From Ligilactobacillus sp. WC1T17 (GTDB lineage: Bacteria; Bacillota; Bacilli; Lactobacillales; Lactobacillaceae), in NCBI GenBank assembly GCA_900110005.1, contig FOCC01000001.1, positions 168,765-232,764 on the forward strand: a stretch of 64,000 bases of DNA, written 5' to 3'. The notes below the pieces were generated by a model. It was not told the origin of the DNA. It made no database searches and saw nothing but the letters and a program-made list of their open reading frames with translations. Below are positions 55,981-64,000 of this stretch, in pieces. The position numbers and the translations under genes are program-made. Position 1 is the stretch's first letter, and each line of letters opens with the position of its first letter.

Positions 55981-58818
55981 TTGACGCGTAAAGAGACGAT
56001 TTTAGCCTACATTGAACAAAACCAAAGCCAAAACAAAGCCGGGTATACCACTAAAGAAATTTCCGAGGCTTTAGATATTGTCAGAACAAATGTCAGCAAA
56101 GAATTAAATGTGCTCGTGCGTGAGGGTAAATTAAGTAAAAGTAATGGAAGACCTGTTCGTTATGTGTTAGGGCATCCTTCCACGCTGCCGGTAAAAAAGC
56201 CTGCAGTCAATGCTGAATATGCTAAAAGAAAGCAGCAGATTACCGGCATTTTTCAGGCACAAGCAGTTGATCAATATACGCAGGATATTAAGCAAGATGT
56301 TTTTGAAAATATGATTGGCAGAAATGACAGCTTAAAAAACCAAGTTGGACAGGCTAAAGCGGCAATTTTGTATCCACCGCATGGGCTTAATGTGCTGATC
56401 ACAGGCCCAACTGGTTCAGGTAAAACGTATTTTGCCAATGCGATGTACCGTTATGCAGTCAACCAGGGTGTTTTAAAAAAGCCGAGCTTTACCACGTTTA
56501 ACTGCGCTGATTACGCCCATAACCCGCAATTATTGATGTCGCACTTATTTGGTTATGTTAAAGGCGCTTTTACGGGTGCCAACGAAGATCATGATGGATT
56601 AATCCAAGAGGCTGACGGCGGGATGCTCTTTTTGGATGAAGTGCACCGCCTGCCGCCGGAAGGTCAAGAAATGATTTTTTATTTTATGGACCATGGCACT
56701 TACAGCAAATTGGGCGAAACGGCTAAAACGCACCATTGTGATGTGCGCTTGATTTGTGCGACAACAGAAGACCCTGAAAGCAGTCTTTTGAAGACTTTTG
56801 TCCGCCGGATTCCGATTGCGATTAAAATGCCGGCTTTCAACCAAAGAAGTGCGCGCGAGCAAGTCCAGCTCTTAAAACAGCTACTGGCAATTGAAGCGGG
56901 ACGGACGAACAAAGACATCAATTTGAGTGAAGACGTCGTTAAAGCATTAATCGGCAGTGTCACTTTTGGAAATGTTGGTCAATTGAAATCAAATGTGCAA
57001 TTAGTATGTGCACAATCATTCTTAAATAGCATGCAAAATGATGCGACGATGACGATTGAATTTGATAAATTGCCGGAAAACATCAAATTAGGCCTGCAGC
57101 AGTTAGCTGGTAACCGGCAGAAATTAAACCAATTGTCCCGCATCCTGGAACCGCTGTTGACGATACATCCCGCTGACAATAACAAGATAATTTCTCAAAA
57201 CGATGGGTATGAGCTGCCTTATAACCTTTATGAAATCATTGATTCTAAAGCTGCTATGCTCAAAGATGAAGGTTTAGACCAGGAAAAAATCAATAACTTT
57301 ATTTTGACAGATATCAATGTTCACTTGAAATCCTTCTATAAAGAAGCTAAGGTGACCCGCCAAGAAAATAGTCTGCATGAGATTGTCGATCAAGAGTTAA
57401 TTCAACTTACAGAAGAGCTCAAACAAGCTTTAACTGAAAAATATCAATATGACCTGGGCGATAACTTCATCTATGCCATGAGCTTGCATATCAGTTCTTT
57501 CATTAAAAGAATTCATGAACATAAGCCCATCAGAGCTGTTTCTGGTGATTTGGTAACGATGGTAAAAAGCTATCCTTTAGCCTTAGAGCAGGCTGAATAT
57601 ATCAAGACGGTGTTGGAGCATCATTATCAAATGATGGTGCCGGAATCAGAGATTTATTATTTAGCTGTTTTGCTGATTTCCTTAAAGCAAGCACCTAAAA
57701 ACGGCAGCGTTGGGATTGTTGTGGCGGCTCATGGCAATAGTACGGCGACGTCCATGGTACAAGTCGTTGAAAAGCTGTTAGGTGCCCAAAATTTGGCTTC
57801 GTTTGATATGTCGCTGGAAATGAGCCCTAAAGCTGCTAGAGAAAAAATTATTGAAAAAGTCAAGCAAGTTAATAACGGCAATGGCGTTTTACTGCTGGTT
57901 GACATGGGATCGCTGGGCAGTTTTGGCGAACAGATAACTAACGAAACCGGAATTGAGGTTAAAACAATCGACATGGTAACGACAGCGATGGTGCTGGAAG
58001 CGGCTCGTAAAACCGCGCTGATTGAGAGTGACTTGAATACGGTTTATAGTGAATTACGTGATTTTAACGGCTACTATTCGCGCAAAAATGATAGCCAGCC
58101 GCTGCTTAGCAGACAGGAAAACGGCAAACCCCGCGCAATCATTGCGATTTGTTCAACCGGTGAAGGCACAGCCAAGAAAATTAAAGCAATGCTGGATGAA
58201 ATTTTAATCAATCAGCTGATTGATGATGTGGTGGTTATTCCTTTATCGGTCGTGGGGATGAAAGGCCGGATTGAAGAAATTGAACAAAATTACCGGATTA
58301 TTGCAGCTACAGGTATTACCAACCCTAATATTGGCGTGCCTTTTATCTCTTTAGACAACCTCTTCAAAGGCGGCGGCGCCGATTTTATTACGCTGCTGGA
58401 TGATTCGGATACGTATTATGAACAGGAAAGTTTCAACCGGGATGATGATTCGCTCAGTATGAGCCAAGAGACGGTGTGCCAATATTTGGAAAAATATTAT
58501 ACTTTTATCAATCCTAAAAAGATTATTGGTATTTTATGGCAGTATTGTGACCTGATTGAGCGTTTTGGCACCGTTAAGTTCAGCCAAGCCGGGCGCATGG
58601 GCTTGGTGACACATTTGGCGGGGGCTATTGAGCGTTATCTACTTAAAACACCGATTACAGCTACGCCGGAAGAAATGGCCGAACTGGAGCACGAAGAAAA
58701 CTTTGCTGCGGTAAAAAAAGCTGATATGATGCTTAAAGAGCGGCTTAATATTGAATTTGCCCCGGCTGAAGTGTACTACATTGTCAAAATGGTTGATACA
58801 GAAAAGGTAGAAAAATGA
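55981..58818 (+). CDS. manR: Sigma-54-dependent PTS activator LevR/ManR
   Basis: A 945-residue activator. An N-terminal winged helix (about 1-65) is followed by an AAA+ domain with Walker A GPTGSGKT (142-149), the sigma-54 contact loop GAFTGA (195-200) and Walker B MLFLDE (about 214). PRD1 carries His503. The EIIA-Man-like domain carries His584 (VAAHGNST), and the EIIB-like domain carries Cys724 (CSTGEGT). PRD2 carries His878. PTS phosphorylation of these residues sets activity. The TTG at 55981 lies 10 bases after AAAGGGG; the GTG at 55972 is too close. It stands directly upstream of a perfect sigma-54 promoter and requires RpoN. Confidence 0.95.
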   Translation: MTRKETILAYIEQNQSQNKAGYTTKEISEALDIVRTNVSKELNVLVREGKLSKSNGRPVRYVLGHPSTLPVKKPAVNAEYAKRKQQITGIFQAQAVDQYTQDIKQDVFENMIGRNDSLKNQVGQAKAAILYPPHGLNVLITGPTGSGKTYFANAMYRYAVNQGVLKKPSFTTFNCADYAHNPQLLMSHLFGYVKGAFTGANEDHDGLIQEADGGMLFLDEVHRLPPEGQEMIFYFMDHGTYSKLGETAKTHHCDVRLICATTEDPESSLLKTFVRRIPIAIKMPAFNQRSAREQVQLLKQLLAIEAGRTNKDINLSEDVVKALIGSVTFGNVGQLKSNVQLVCAQSFLNSMQNDATMTIEFDKLPENIKLGLQQLAGNRQKLNQLSRILEPLLTIHPADNNKIISQNDGYELPYNLYEIIDSKAAMLKDEGLDQEKINNFILTDINVHLKSFYKEAKVTRQENSLHEIVDQELIQLTEELKQALTEKYQYDLGDNFIYAMSLHISSFIKRIHEHKPIRAVSGDLVTMVKSYPLALEQAEYIKTVLEHHYQMMVPESEIYYLAVLLISLKQAPKNGSVGIVVAAHGNSTATSMVQVVEKLLGAQNLASFDMSLEMSPKAAREKIIEKVKQVNNGNGVLLLVDMGSLGSFGEQITNETGIEVKTIDMVTTAMVLEAARKTALIESDLNTVYSELRDFNGYYSRKNDSQPLLSRQENGKPRAIIAICSTGEGTAKKIKAMLDEILINQLIDDVVVIPLSVVGMKGRIEEIEQNYRIIAATGITNPNIGVPFISLDNLFKGGGADFITLLDDSDTYYEQESFNRDDDSLSMSQETVCQYLEKYYTFINPKKIIGILWQYCDLIERFGTVKFSQAGRMGLVTHLAGAIERYLLKTPITATPEEMAELEHEENFAAVKKADMMLKERLNIEFAPAEVYYIVKMVDTEKVEK

Positions 58819-58866
58819 TACACTAGTGTAGTGATACACTAAATGTAGTGTATTAGTGTATTTTTT
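58817..58866 (+). promoter_or_regulatory. Repeated inverted sites upstream of the man promoter (probable ManR UAS, hairpin-capable)
   Basis: GATACACTA at 58817 and 58833 faces TAGTGTAT at 58846-58853 and 58854-58861. The inner pair forms an 8-bp palindrome with a 4-base spacer and the outer pair encloses it. It lies about 170-210 bases before the sigma-54 promoter, the usual place for an enhancer. The same sequence ends in T6 and could fold as a terminator of manR. Confidence 0.6.
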
Positions 58867-59027
58867 GAAATTTTTTTAAGAAAAAACGCTGTTATAAAAT
58901 AAAATTTAAAATTTTATGAAGCGTTTTCAAAAACATTGTTATAAGAACGTTTTAAGCTACCTGTTTAGCTGATATATGAAATATTTTAATGAATTTTTGG
59001 GAGGCTGTGCTTAATGATACACAAAAG

Positions 59028-59044
59028 TTGGCACGCAAGTTGCT
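59028..59044 (+). promoter_or_regulatory. Sigma-54 (-24/-12) promoter of the mannose PTS operon
   Basis: TTGGCAC-N5-TTGCT matches the RpoN consensus exactly, with GG and GC in the invariant positions, 46 bases before the first PTS gene. Confidence 0.93.
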
Positions 59045-59089
59045 ATATGTATAGTGTAAGGATAATTCTTTGTAGGAGGCATAGATTTT

Positions 59090-59503
59090 ATGCTTAGGTT
59101 AATTGTTGCAAGCCATGGAAGGATGGCCCAAGAATTGGTGGAATCATCATTTATGATTTTTGGCCGCCAAGAAGGCATTGAGGTTGCAACTTTTGGTTTA
59201 AACGAAAATCCAACCTCAATCAAAGAGAGATATCAAACAATTCTTGCACGGATGCCACAAGATGATCTAATTGTTTTCTTGTGTGATTTGTTTGGAGGTT
59301 CACCTTTTAATGCGGCGAAGACCTTTGTCGATGATAATCCTAAACGTTTTGGCCTAATCGGCGGCGTCAATTTGGCAATGCTTTTAGAAGCTTATATGTT
59401 AAGGAAATCAGATAAGACAATGGCTGAGATTATCACTTATTTAGAAGAAGTCAGTCGTTATGGTGTCAATCATTATGAATCAGGTGATTATGATGCCTTT
59501 TGA
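59090..59503 (+). CDS. Mannose-family PTS EIIA (single domain)
   Basis: A 137-residue EIIA of the mannose/fructose/sorbose family. His9 in LIVASHGRMA is the phosphorylation site, and LCDLFGGSPFNAA is the conserved core. It resembles MpoA of Listeria more than the A domain of ManX by being free-standing. AGGAGG precedes the ATG. It overlaps the EIIB gene by 11 bases. Confidence 0.92.
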   Translation: MLRLIVASHGRMAQELVESSFMIFGRQEGIEVATFGLNENPTSIKERYQTILARMPQDDLIVFLCDLFGGSPFNAAKTFVDDNPKRFGLIGGVNLAMLLEAYMLRKSDKTMAEIITYLEEVSRYGVNHYESGDYDAF

Positions 59504-60002
59504 TGTGAGGCTTCTAAGAATTGATAGTCGTTTGCTTCATGGCCAAGTGGCGACGAGTTGGGCTAAGATAACGAAAGCTGACCGCATTCTTGTTGTCTCG
59601 GACCGCGTTGCCCATGACAATCTCAGGAAGACGCTGATTATGCAGGCTGCACCACCGGGGGTTAAGGCGCATGTTTTAACCATCTCAAAGATGCTGCGCA
59701 TTTATTATGATTCACGGTTCGATTTTATTAAAGCTATGATTTTAGTTGAGAACCCAGTGGATGCGATGCGGTTGATTTCCGGCGGATTAAAAGTTTCGTC
59801 AGTGAATATCGGTTCAATCAGTTTTGATAATTCCCGACAGATGGTTACTGATACAATTGCTTTGAGTAAAGAAGATATTTCAGTAATCACATGGATGCAT
59901 CACCGCAATATTACGATAGATTACCGCAAAGTTGCTAGTGATCCTTACCGCGACTTTTGGAAGTGTCTATGTGAAAAAAAGCTGGTCCAAGAGACAGATT
60001 GA
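59493..60002 (+). CDS. Mannose-family PTS EIIB (single domain)
   Basis: A 169-residue EIIB with His16 in IDSRLLHGQVATSW and SDRVAHDNLRKTLIMQAAPPGV. ATG 59493 is 5 bases after AGGTGA; ATG 59490 is an alternative. In Listeria such a separate A/B pair (MpoA, MpoB) relays substrate information to ManR instead of carrying the main flux. The same sensor role is inferred here because a full EIIAB follows. Confidence 0.9.
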   Translation: MPFDVRLLRIDSRLLHGQVATSWAKITKADRILVVSDRVAHDNLRKTLIMQAAPPGVKAHVLTISKMLRIYYDSRFDFIKAMILVENPVDAMRLISGGLKVSSVNIGSISFDNSRQMVTDTIALSKEDISVITWMHHRNITIDYRKVASDPYRDFWKCLCEKKLVQETD

Positions 60003-60044
60003 GTGTAAGAGGAGTTTAAATACTATATATGGGAGGCATTAATA

Positions 60045-61031
60045 ATGGTAGGTATTATCCTAGCAAGTCATGGTAGCTTTGCAGACGGTATCTTTCAATC
60101 AGGTCAAATGATTTTTGGTGACCAAGAAAACGTCGCACATGTTACTTTGATGCCAAGTGAAGGCCCAGATGATATCAGAGCTAAGATGGAACAAGCCATC
60201 GCCGGCTTTGAAAACCAAGATGAAGTGTTATTCTTGGTTGACCTCTGGGGTGGTACACCGTTCAACCAAGCCAACAATTTGGTTGAACAACATAAAGATA
60301 AATGGGCAATCGTTGCCGGTATGAATTTGCCAATGGTTATCGAAGCCTATGCATCACGTTTGAGCATGAACACAGCTCACGAAATTGCCAGTCACCTTGT
60401 TGAAGCTGGTAAAGACGGTGTTCGTGTCAAACCAGAATCTTTGGCTCCTAAGAAGTCTGTTAAAAAAGCAGCTGCTAAACAACAAGCAGGCGGCGCAATT
60501 GCACCGGGTACAGTTCTTGGCGATGGCCACATCAAGTATGTTTTAGCACGCATTGACTCACGTTTGCTTCACGGTCAAGTTGCAACAGCTTGGACTAAGA
60601 CAACAAGCCCAGACCGTATCATCGTTGTTTCAGACGGCGTTGCTCATGACAAATTACGTAAGAACTTAATCACTGAAGCTGCTCCTCCTGGAGTAAAGGC
60701 CAATGTTATTCCAATTCAAAAGATGATTGAAGTAGCAAAGGATCCTCGTTTCGGTGCTACCAAAGCATTATTGCTTTTTGAAACCCCAGAAGATGCTTTG
60801 AAGGCAATTGAAGGCGGCGTTGACATCAAGGAACTTAACATTGGTTCTATGGCTCACTCAGTCGGCAAAGTTGCGGTTAACAAGGTGCTTTCCTTGGGTA
60901 AAGAAGATGTTGAAACTTTCGACAAGCTTAAAGCTAAAGGCATCAAATTTGATGTACGTAAAGTTCCATCAGATTCCAAAGACAACATGGATGAAATCGT
61001 TGACAAAGCTCGTAAAGAGTTGCAAATGTAA
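60045..61031 (+). CDS. manX: Mannose PTS EIIAB
   Basis: A 328-residue two-domain protein. The A domain has His9 (IILASHGSFADG) and LVDLWGGTPFNQA. A K/A/G-rich hinge (about 140-160) leads to the B domain with His176 (IDSRLLHGQVATAW). It passes phosphate from HPr to the sugar entering through EIIC/EIID. GGGAGG precedes the ATG. The gene's biased codons suggest high expression. Confidence 0.95.
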   Translation: MVGIILASHGSFADGIFQSGQMIFGDQENVAHVTLMPSEGPDDIRAKMEQAIAGFENQDEVLFLVDLWGGTPFNQANNLVEQHKDKWAIVAGMNLPMVIEAYASRLSMNTAHEIASHLVEAGKDGVRVKPESLAPKKSVKKAAAKQQAGGAIAPGTVLGDGHIKYVLARIDSRLLHGQVATAWTKTTSPDRIIVVSDGVAHDKLRKNLITEAAPPGVKANVIPIQKMIEVAKDPRFGATKALLLFETPEDALKAIEGGVDIKELNIGSMAHSVGKVAVNKVLSLGKEDVETFDKLKAKGIKFDVRKVPSDSKDNMDEIVDKARKELQM

Positions 61032-61064
61032 TTTCATTCATATTAAGAATAGGAGGATTAAGAT

Positions 61065-61871
61065 ATGTCTGCTATATCAATGGTTTTAGTAGTTATCGTT
61101 GCCTTCCTAGCAGGTATGGAAGGGATTCTTGATGAATTTGAATTCCACCAACCTCTAGTGGCATGTACATTAATCGGTTTAGTAACCGGTAATCTCACAC
61201 TTGGTGTTATGTTAGGCGGTTCATTACAAATGCTCGCCTTAGGTTGGGCAAATATCGGGGCTGCCGTTGCTCCTGATGCTGCTTTAGCATCTGTCGCATC
61301 TGCAATTATTTTAGTTCAAGGTGGCCAAGGTACACATGGTATCGGTACTGCGATTGCAATTGCTATTCCTTTAGCTGTTGCTGGTTTGTTCTTAACAATG
61401 ATTGTTCGTACAATCGCTGTTCCTATCGTCCACATTATGGACCGTGCTGCTGAAGAAGGCAACTACCGCCAAATCGAAGTATGGCAAATTATTGCTGTTT
61501 GCTTACAAGGTTTGCGTATTGCTATTCCAGCTGCTGCTCTTCTTGTTATTCCTGCATCTGCTGTTCGTAGTGCTTTAGCTGCTATGCCAGCATGGTTGTC
61601 CGATGGTATGACTATCGGTGGTGGTATGGTTGTTGCCGTAGGTTATGCTATGGTTATCAACATGATGGCTACTAAGGAAGTATGGCCATTCTTCGCAATT
61701 GGTTTTGTTATCGCTGCTATTTCTGATCTTACTTTGATTGCCTTAGGTGCTTTGGGTGTTTCATTTGGTTTGATTTACCTTGAACTTAAGAACAACGGTG
61801 GCAGCAGCAATGGCAACGGTGGTAGCAATACAGGCGATCCACTGGGTGACATTTTGGAAGATTACGAATAA
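61065..61871 (+). CDS. manY: Mannose PTS EIIC
   Basis: A 268-residue membrane protein. GMEGILDEFEFHQPLVACTLIGLVTGNLTLGVMLGGSLQMLALGW is the EII-Sor domain. It forms the translocation channel with EIID and is in other species a receptor for class IIa bacteriocins. The C-terminus has a short Gly/Ser/Asn tract. AGGAGG precedes the ATG. Confidence 0.95.
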   Translation: MSAISMVLVVIVAFLAGMEGILDEFEFHQPLVACTLIGLVTGNLTLGVMLGGSLQMLALGWANIGAAVAPDAALASVASAIILVQGGQGTHGIGTAIAIAIPLAVAGLFLTMIVRTIAVPIVHIMDRAAEEGNYRQIEVWQIIAVCLQGLRIAIPAAALLVIPASAVRSALAAMPAWLSDGMTIGGGMVVAVGYAMVINMMATKEVWPFFAIGFVIAAISDLTLIALGALGVSFGLIYLELKNNGGSSNGNGGSNTGDPLGDILEDYE

Positions 61872-61886
61872 AGGGAGGAACTCACA

Positions 61887-62801
61887 ATGGCTGAAAAGAA
61901 AATTGCTTTAGATAAAAGAGACCGTTTAGCTGTTTGCTGGCGTTCAACCTTTATCCAAGGTTCATGGAACTATGAACGTATGCAAAACGGTGGCTGGTGC
62001 TATGCTATGATTCCAGCTATCAAGAAACTTTACAAGACAAAAGAAGACCGTGCTTCTGCTTTGAAGCGTCACATGGAATTCTTTAACACACACCCATACT
62101 TGGCATCCCCTATTTTGGGTGTTACTTTGGCCCTTGAAGAAGACCGTGCTAATGGTGCTGCCATTGACGACACAGCTGTTCAAGGTGTTAAAGTTGGTAT
62201 GATGGGACCATTAGCCGGTGTTGGTGACCCAGTATTCTGGTACACTGTACGTCCAATGCTTGGTTCTGTTGGTGCATCTTTGGCTCTTGGCGGCAATGTT
62301 TTAGGACCTATCTTGTTCTTTGTATTATGGAACATTATTCGCTGGGCCTTCATGTGGTATACTCAAGAATTTGGCTACCGCGCAGGTTCACATATTACTG
62401 ACGATATGTCAGGCGGTATGCTTCAATATGTAACAAGCCTTGCTTCTATTATGGGTATGTTCGTTTTAGGTGCCTTGATTGAACGTTGGGTATCCATCAA
62501 GTTCACACCGGTTGTTTCTAAGACTACTCTTTCTGATGGTGCTTACATCAACTGGGACAAGTTGCCACATGGCGCTGCGGGTATCAAGGAAGCCTTGACT
62601 GAACAAGCTAATGGTTTGGCACTTGACTCAACTAAAGTTACTACATTGCAAAACAACTTGGATCAATTGATTCCTGGTTTGATGGCTCTTTTGCTTACAT
62701 TCCTTTGCATGTGGCTGCTTAAGAAGAAAGTTTCACCAATTGTTATTATCATCGGTATCTTTGTTGTAGGTATCGTATTCCACGTAATTGGTTTAATGTA
62801 A
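61887..62801 (+). CDS. manZ: Mannose PTS EIID
   Basis: A 304-residue protein with RSTFIQGSWNYERMQNGGWCYAMIPAIKKLY, GVKVGMMGPLAGVGDPVFWYTVRP and a C-terminal membrane helix, all typical of EIID. Fifteen bases after manY, with GGGAGG upstream. Completes the permease. Confidence 0.95.
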   Translation: MAEKKIALDKRDRLAVCWRSTFIQGSWNYERMQNGGWCYAMIPAIKKLYKTKEDRASALKRHMEFFNTHPYLASPILGVTLALEEDRANGAAIDDTAVQGVKVGMMGPLAGVGDPVFWYTVRPMLGSVGASLALGGNVLGPILFFVLWNIIRWAFMWYTQEFGYRAGSHITDDMSGGMLQYVTSLASIMGMFVLGALIERWVSIKFTPVVSKTTLSDGAYINWDKLPHGAAGIKEALTEQANGLALDSTKVTTLQNNLDQLIPGLMALLLTFLCMWLLKKKVSPIVIIIGIFVVGIVFHVIGLM

Positions 62802-62817
62802 TCATTTATAATTAATA

Positions 62818-62851
62818 AAAGCGGTCTTTATCTGGGGGGTAAGACCGCTTT
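62818..62851 (+). terminator. Hairpin between manZ and manO
   Basis: AAAGCGGTCTT pairs with AAGACCGCTTT; the T-tract is weak, so partial read-through into manO is expected. Confidence 0.7.
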
Positions 62852-62903
62852 ATTGTATAATAAAAGAAAGTTAGTAAATTATTTGGCACAACGGAGGGAA
62901 ATT

Positions 62904-63284
62904 ATGGTTCAATCAATTAACACAAAAGTCGATTTAGTTATTGAAGGTACATCACATATGGGCTTGACCGATTATGGCAAGATTATGGTTGGTGACAAGG
63001 GGTTTGAATTTTTTGATGACCGCAATTTAAATAAGAATATCCAAATTCCTTGGACTGAAGTTGATTTAGTGATTGCCTCAGTAATGTTTAAGGGCCGTTA
63101 TATTCCACGCTATGGCTTTCAAACGAAGCATAACGGTACATTTACTTTTTCATCAAAGCAGCCTAAAAAAGTGCTGCGGGCGATTAGAAAGTATATTGAA
63201 CCTGAAAGGATGGTAAGATCACTTACTTTCATGCAAGTTGTAAAGCGTGCCTTAAAAAATAAATTTGCTAAAAAAGAAGCTTAG
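62904..63284 (+). CDS. manO: ManO (DUF956) regulator-like protein
   Basis: A 126-residue DUF956 protein (VIEGTSHMGLTDYGKIMVGDKGFEFFDDR ... QIPWTEVDLVIASVMFKGRYIPRYG), the small cytoplasmic protein that regularly ends mannose PTS operons in lactic acid bacteria. Its role is thought to be regulatory. ATG 62904 follows GGAGGGA; the open frame upstream covers the hairpin. Confidence 0.92.
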   Translation: MVQSINTKVDLVIEGTSHMGLTDYGKIMVGDKGFEFFDDRNLNKNIQIPWTEVDLVIASVMFKGRYIPRYGFQTKHNGTFTFSSKQPKKVLRAIRKYIEPERMVRSLTFMQVVKRALKNKFAKKEA

Positions 63285-63286
63285 AT

Positions 63287-63320
63287 AAAATCAGGTTGGC
63301 AAAAGCTGGCCTGATTTTTT
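63287..63320 (+). terminator. Terminator after manO
   Basis: AAATCAGG pairs with CCTGATTT; T7 follows. Confidence 0.85.
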
Positions 63321-63443
63321 TACTGCATAAATGAATAAAAAAAGTTCCTAATTGGATAAAAATGCTTTCATCACGAACAAAAGGTAGATTAAAAATAAGA
63401 TCATTTGCATTTATATTTTTTGATATTTTTTTCGCTAAAAAGC

Positions 63444-63666
63444 TTGACGAATGCTGATAACCCTAGTATAGTTAATATCGTTGTCGCGGGGCAAAAGATA
63501 TTTTTGCTTCGCTCCAATAAAAAATAAAATTAATCATTGACATCAAGCTGGTGAAATGATAAACTATAGAAGTTGTCAGTTGAACAAGAAAAAAATATTT
63601 ATTTTGAATTTTTATTCAAAATAAATTAAAAAAGTTCTTGACGAGTTGATTGATGATTGATAAAAT
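63444..63666 (+). promoter_or_regulatory. Three tandem rRNA promoters
   Basis: P1: TTGACG (63444-63449), 17 bases, TATAGT (63467-63472). P2: TTGACA (63537-63542), 17 bases, TAAACT (63560-63565). P3: TTGACG (63638-63643), 17 bases, TAAAAT (63661-63666). Each -10 is followed within about 12 bases by GTTGTC. The rest of the ~500 bases before 16S is AT-rich and non-coding. Confidence 0.85.
63597..63626 (+). other. Perfect AT-rich palindrome between rRNA promoters P2 and P3
   Basis: ATTTATTTTGAA (63597-63608) and TTCAAAATAAAT (63615-63626) form a 12-bp perfect stem with a 6-base loop, just before P3. Confidence 0.7.
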
Positions 63667-63668
63667 AT

Positions 63669-63722
63669 AAGAGTTGTCGCTAAGGTAACTCTTATGAAAC
63701 AGATCTTTGAAAACTGAACAAA
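63669..63722 (+). promoter_or_regulatory. rRNA leader with hairpin and boxA-like antitermination region
   Basis: AGAGTT pairs with AACTCT around GTCGCTAAGGT, and then TCTTTGAAAACTGAACAAAG appears at about 63703-63722. The latter is the boxA-type leader element common before 16S in Firmicutes. Confidence 0.6.
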
Positions 63723-63823
63723 GTTTCGATAAGCAAATGTGCAGGGCTTCTTGTTTTAGACAAGAGCAACAATATTTGCGAAGTCAATTCGCTAGTAAAT
63801 TTAAATTTTGAGTCACAAACTTA

Positions 63824-64000
63824 TAAATTGAGAGTTTGATCCTGGCTCAGGACGAACGCTGGCGGCGTGCCTAATACATGCAAGTCGAACGAAGCTTTTG
63901 ATCAATAAATGCTTGCATTTAGCGATTAAAAGACTGAGTGGCGAACGGGTGAGTAACACGTAGGCAACCTGCCCAAAAGAGGGGGATAACACTTGGAAAC
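63824..64000 (+). rRNA. 16S ribosomal RNA, 5' end (cut by window edge)
   Basis: AGAGTTTGATCCTGGCTCAG starts at 63831, the universal 16S 5' region. It continues with GACGAACGCTGGCGGCGTGCCTAATACATGCAAG in two conserved blocks and the V1 loop. The mature 5' end is set a few bases before AGAGTTTG by analogy and may be off by several bases. The sequence around V1 is lactobacillus-like. Confidence 0.96.

Noticed and set aside
58919..58932. CcpA cre site before the PTS promoter
   Set aside because: TGAAGCGTTTTCA is one base short of the cre consensus and its half-sites do not align.
1..63823. Insertion sequences, phage genes or tRNA genes
   Set aside because: None recognised: no transposase, integrase or capsid proteins and no tRNA cloverleaf noticed by eye.

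Overview
The window is a 64 kb piece of a low-G+C Gram-positive chromosome. AGGAGG-type ribosome sites, lactobacillus-style transporters and regulators, and the 5' end of a 16S rRNA gene at the right edge point to Lactobacillaceae. Two methyl-accepting chemotaxis proteins suggest one of the flagellated lactobacilli. The species cannot be fixed from this window alone.

Layout. 0-2.3 kb: the end of a zinc alcohol dehydrogenase, then a small accessory patch with a lactococcin-972-like secreted peptide, a chimeric exporter remnant and a fragment of an MFS transporter. The peptide gene sits behind a LytTR-type direct repeat. 2.4-8.9 kb: an orphan antitoxin-like peptide, sbcDC, a small membrane protein, a decayed gene, a uracil-DNA glycosylase and an acetyltransferase. 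8.9-9.5 kb: a striking tandem array of about 4.5 structured units directly after the pepO stop codon. 9.5-16.5 kb: pepO, jag/khpB, a HAD phosphatase, a MerR regulator, and a PadR-DUF1700-DUF4097-PspC envelope operon. 16.5-22.4 kb: a glycyl-radical enzyme, its activase and a DeoR regulator, then an ABM-fold protein and a MetE-like protein. 22.5-24.8 kb: a divergent ArsR / P1B-type metal ATPase pair. 24.8-30.7 kb: a nucleoside hydrolase and a BMP-type nucleoside ABC transporter. 30.9-35 kb: LacI regulator, GH65 maltose phosphorylase and beta-phosphoglucomutase. 35-36.8 kb: a phosphodiesterase-fold enzyme, a DJ-1 protein and a small membrane protein. 36.9-42.1 kb: MCP, sugar-binding lipoprotein, MCP. 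42.4-46.2 kb: potABCD. 46.5-55.8 kb: Hsp20, two paralogous OppA lipoproteins, a polyprenyl-phosphate glycosyltransferase pair and a UbiB/ABC1 kinase. 56-63.3 kb: a sigma-54-dependent mannose PTS with its LevR/ManR activator. 63.4-64 kb: triple-promoter leader of an rRNA operon and the start of 16S.

How the genes work together. Most modules acquire and ferment carbohydrates and nucleosides. Maltose is phosphorolysed to glucose and beta-glucose-1-phosphate, and PgmB feeds the latter into glycolysis. Mannose or glucose enters through the PTS. Nucleosides are imported by the BMP system and cleaved by the nucleoside hydrolase. Regulation is unusually readable from sequence. The sigma-54 promoter lies after the activator gene, with repeated upstream sites. 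LacI-type operators flank the regulator and its target. Matching operators are found on both sides of the DeoR gene. The PadR-operon promoter is overlapped by a perfect palindrome.

The most interesting feature is the 8961-9534 array. Its copies diverge in sequence but keep complementary arms, which indicates conserved RNA (or DNA) secondary structure in the pepO 3' region. Secondary points are the glycyl-radical enzyme whose C-terminal tail is replaced after the radical glycine, the decayed bacteriocin locus with an intact-looking promoter, and an orphan promoter-terminator pair that could encode a very short RNA.
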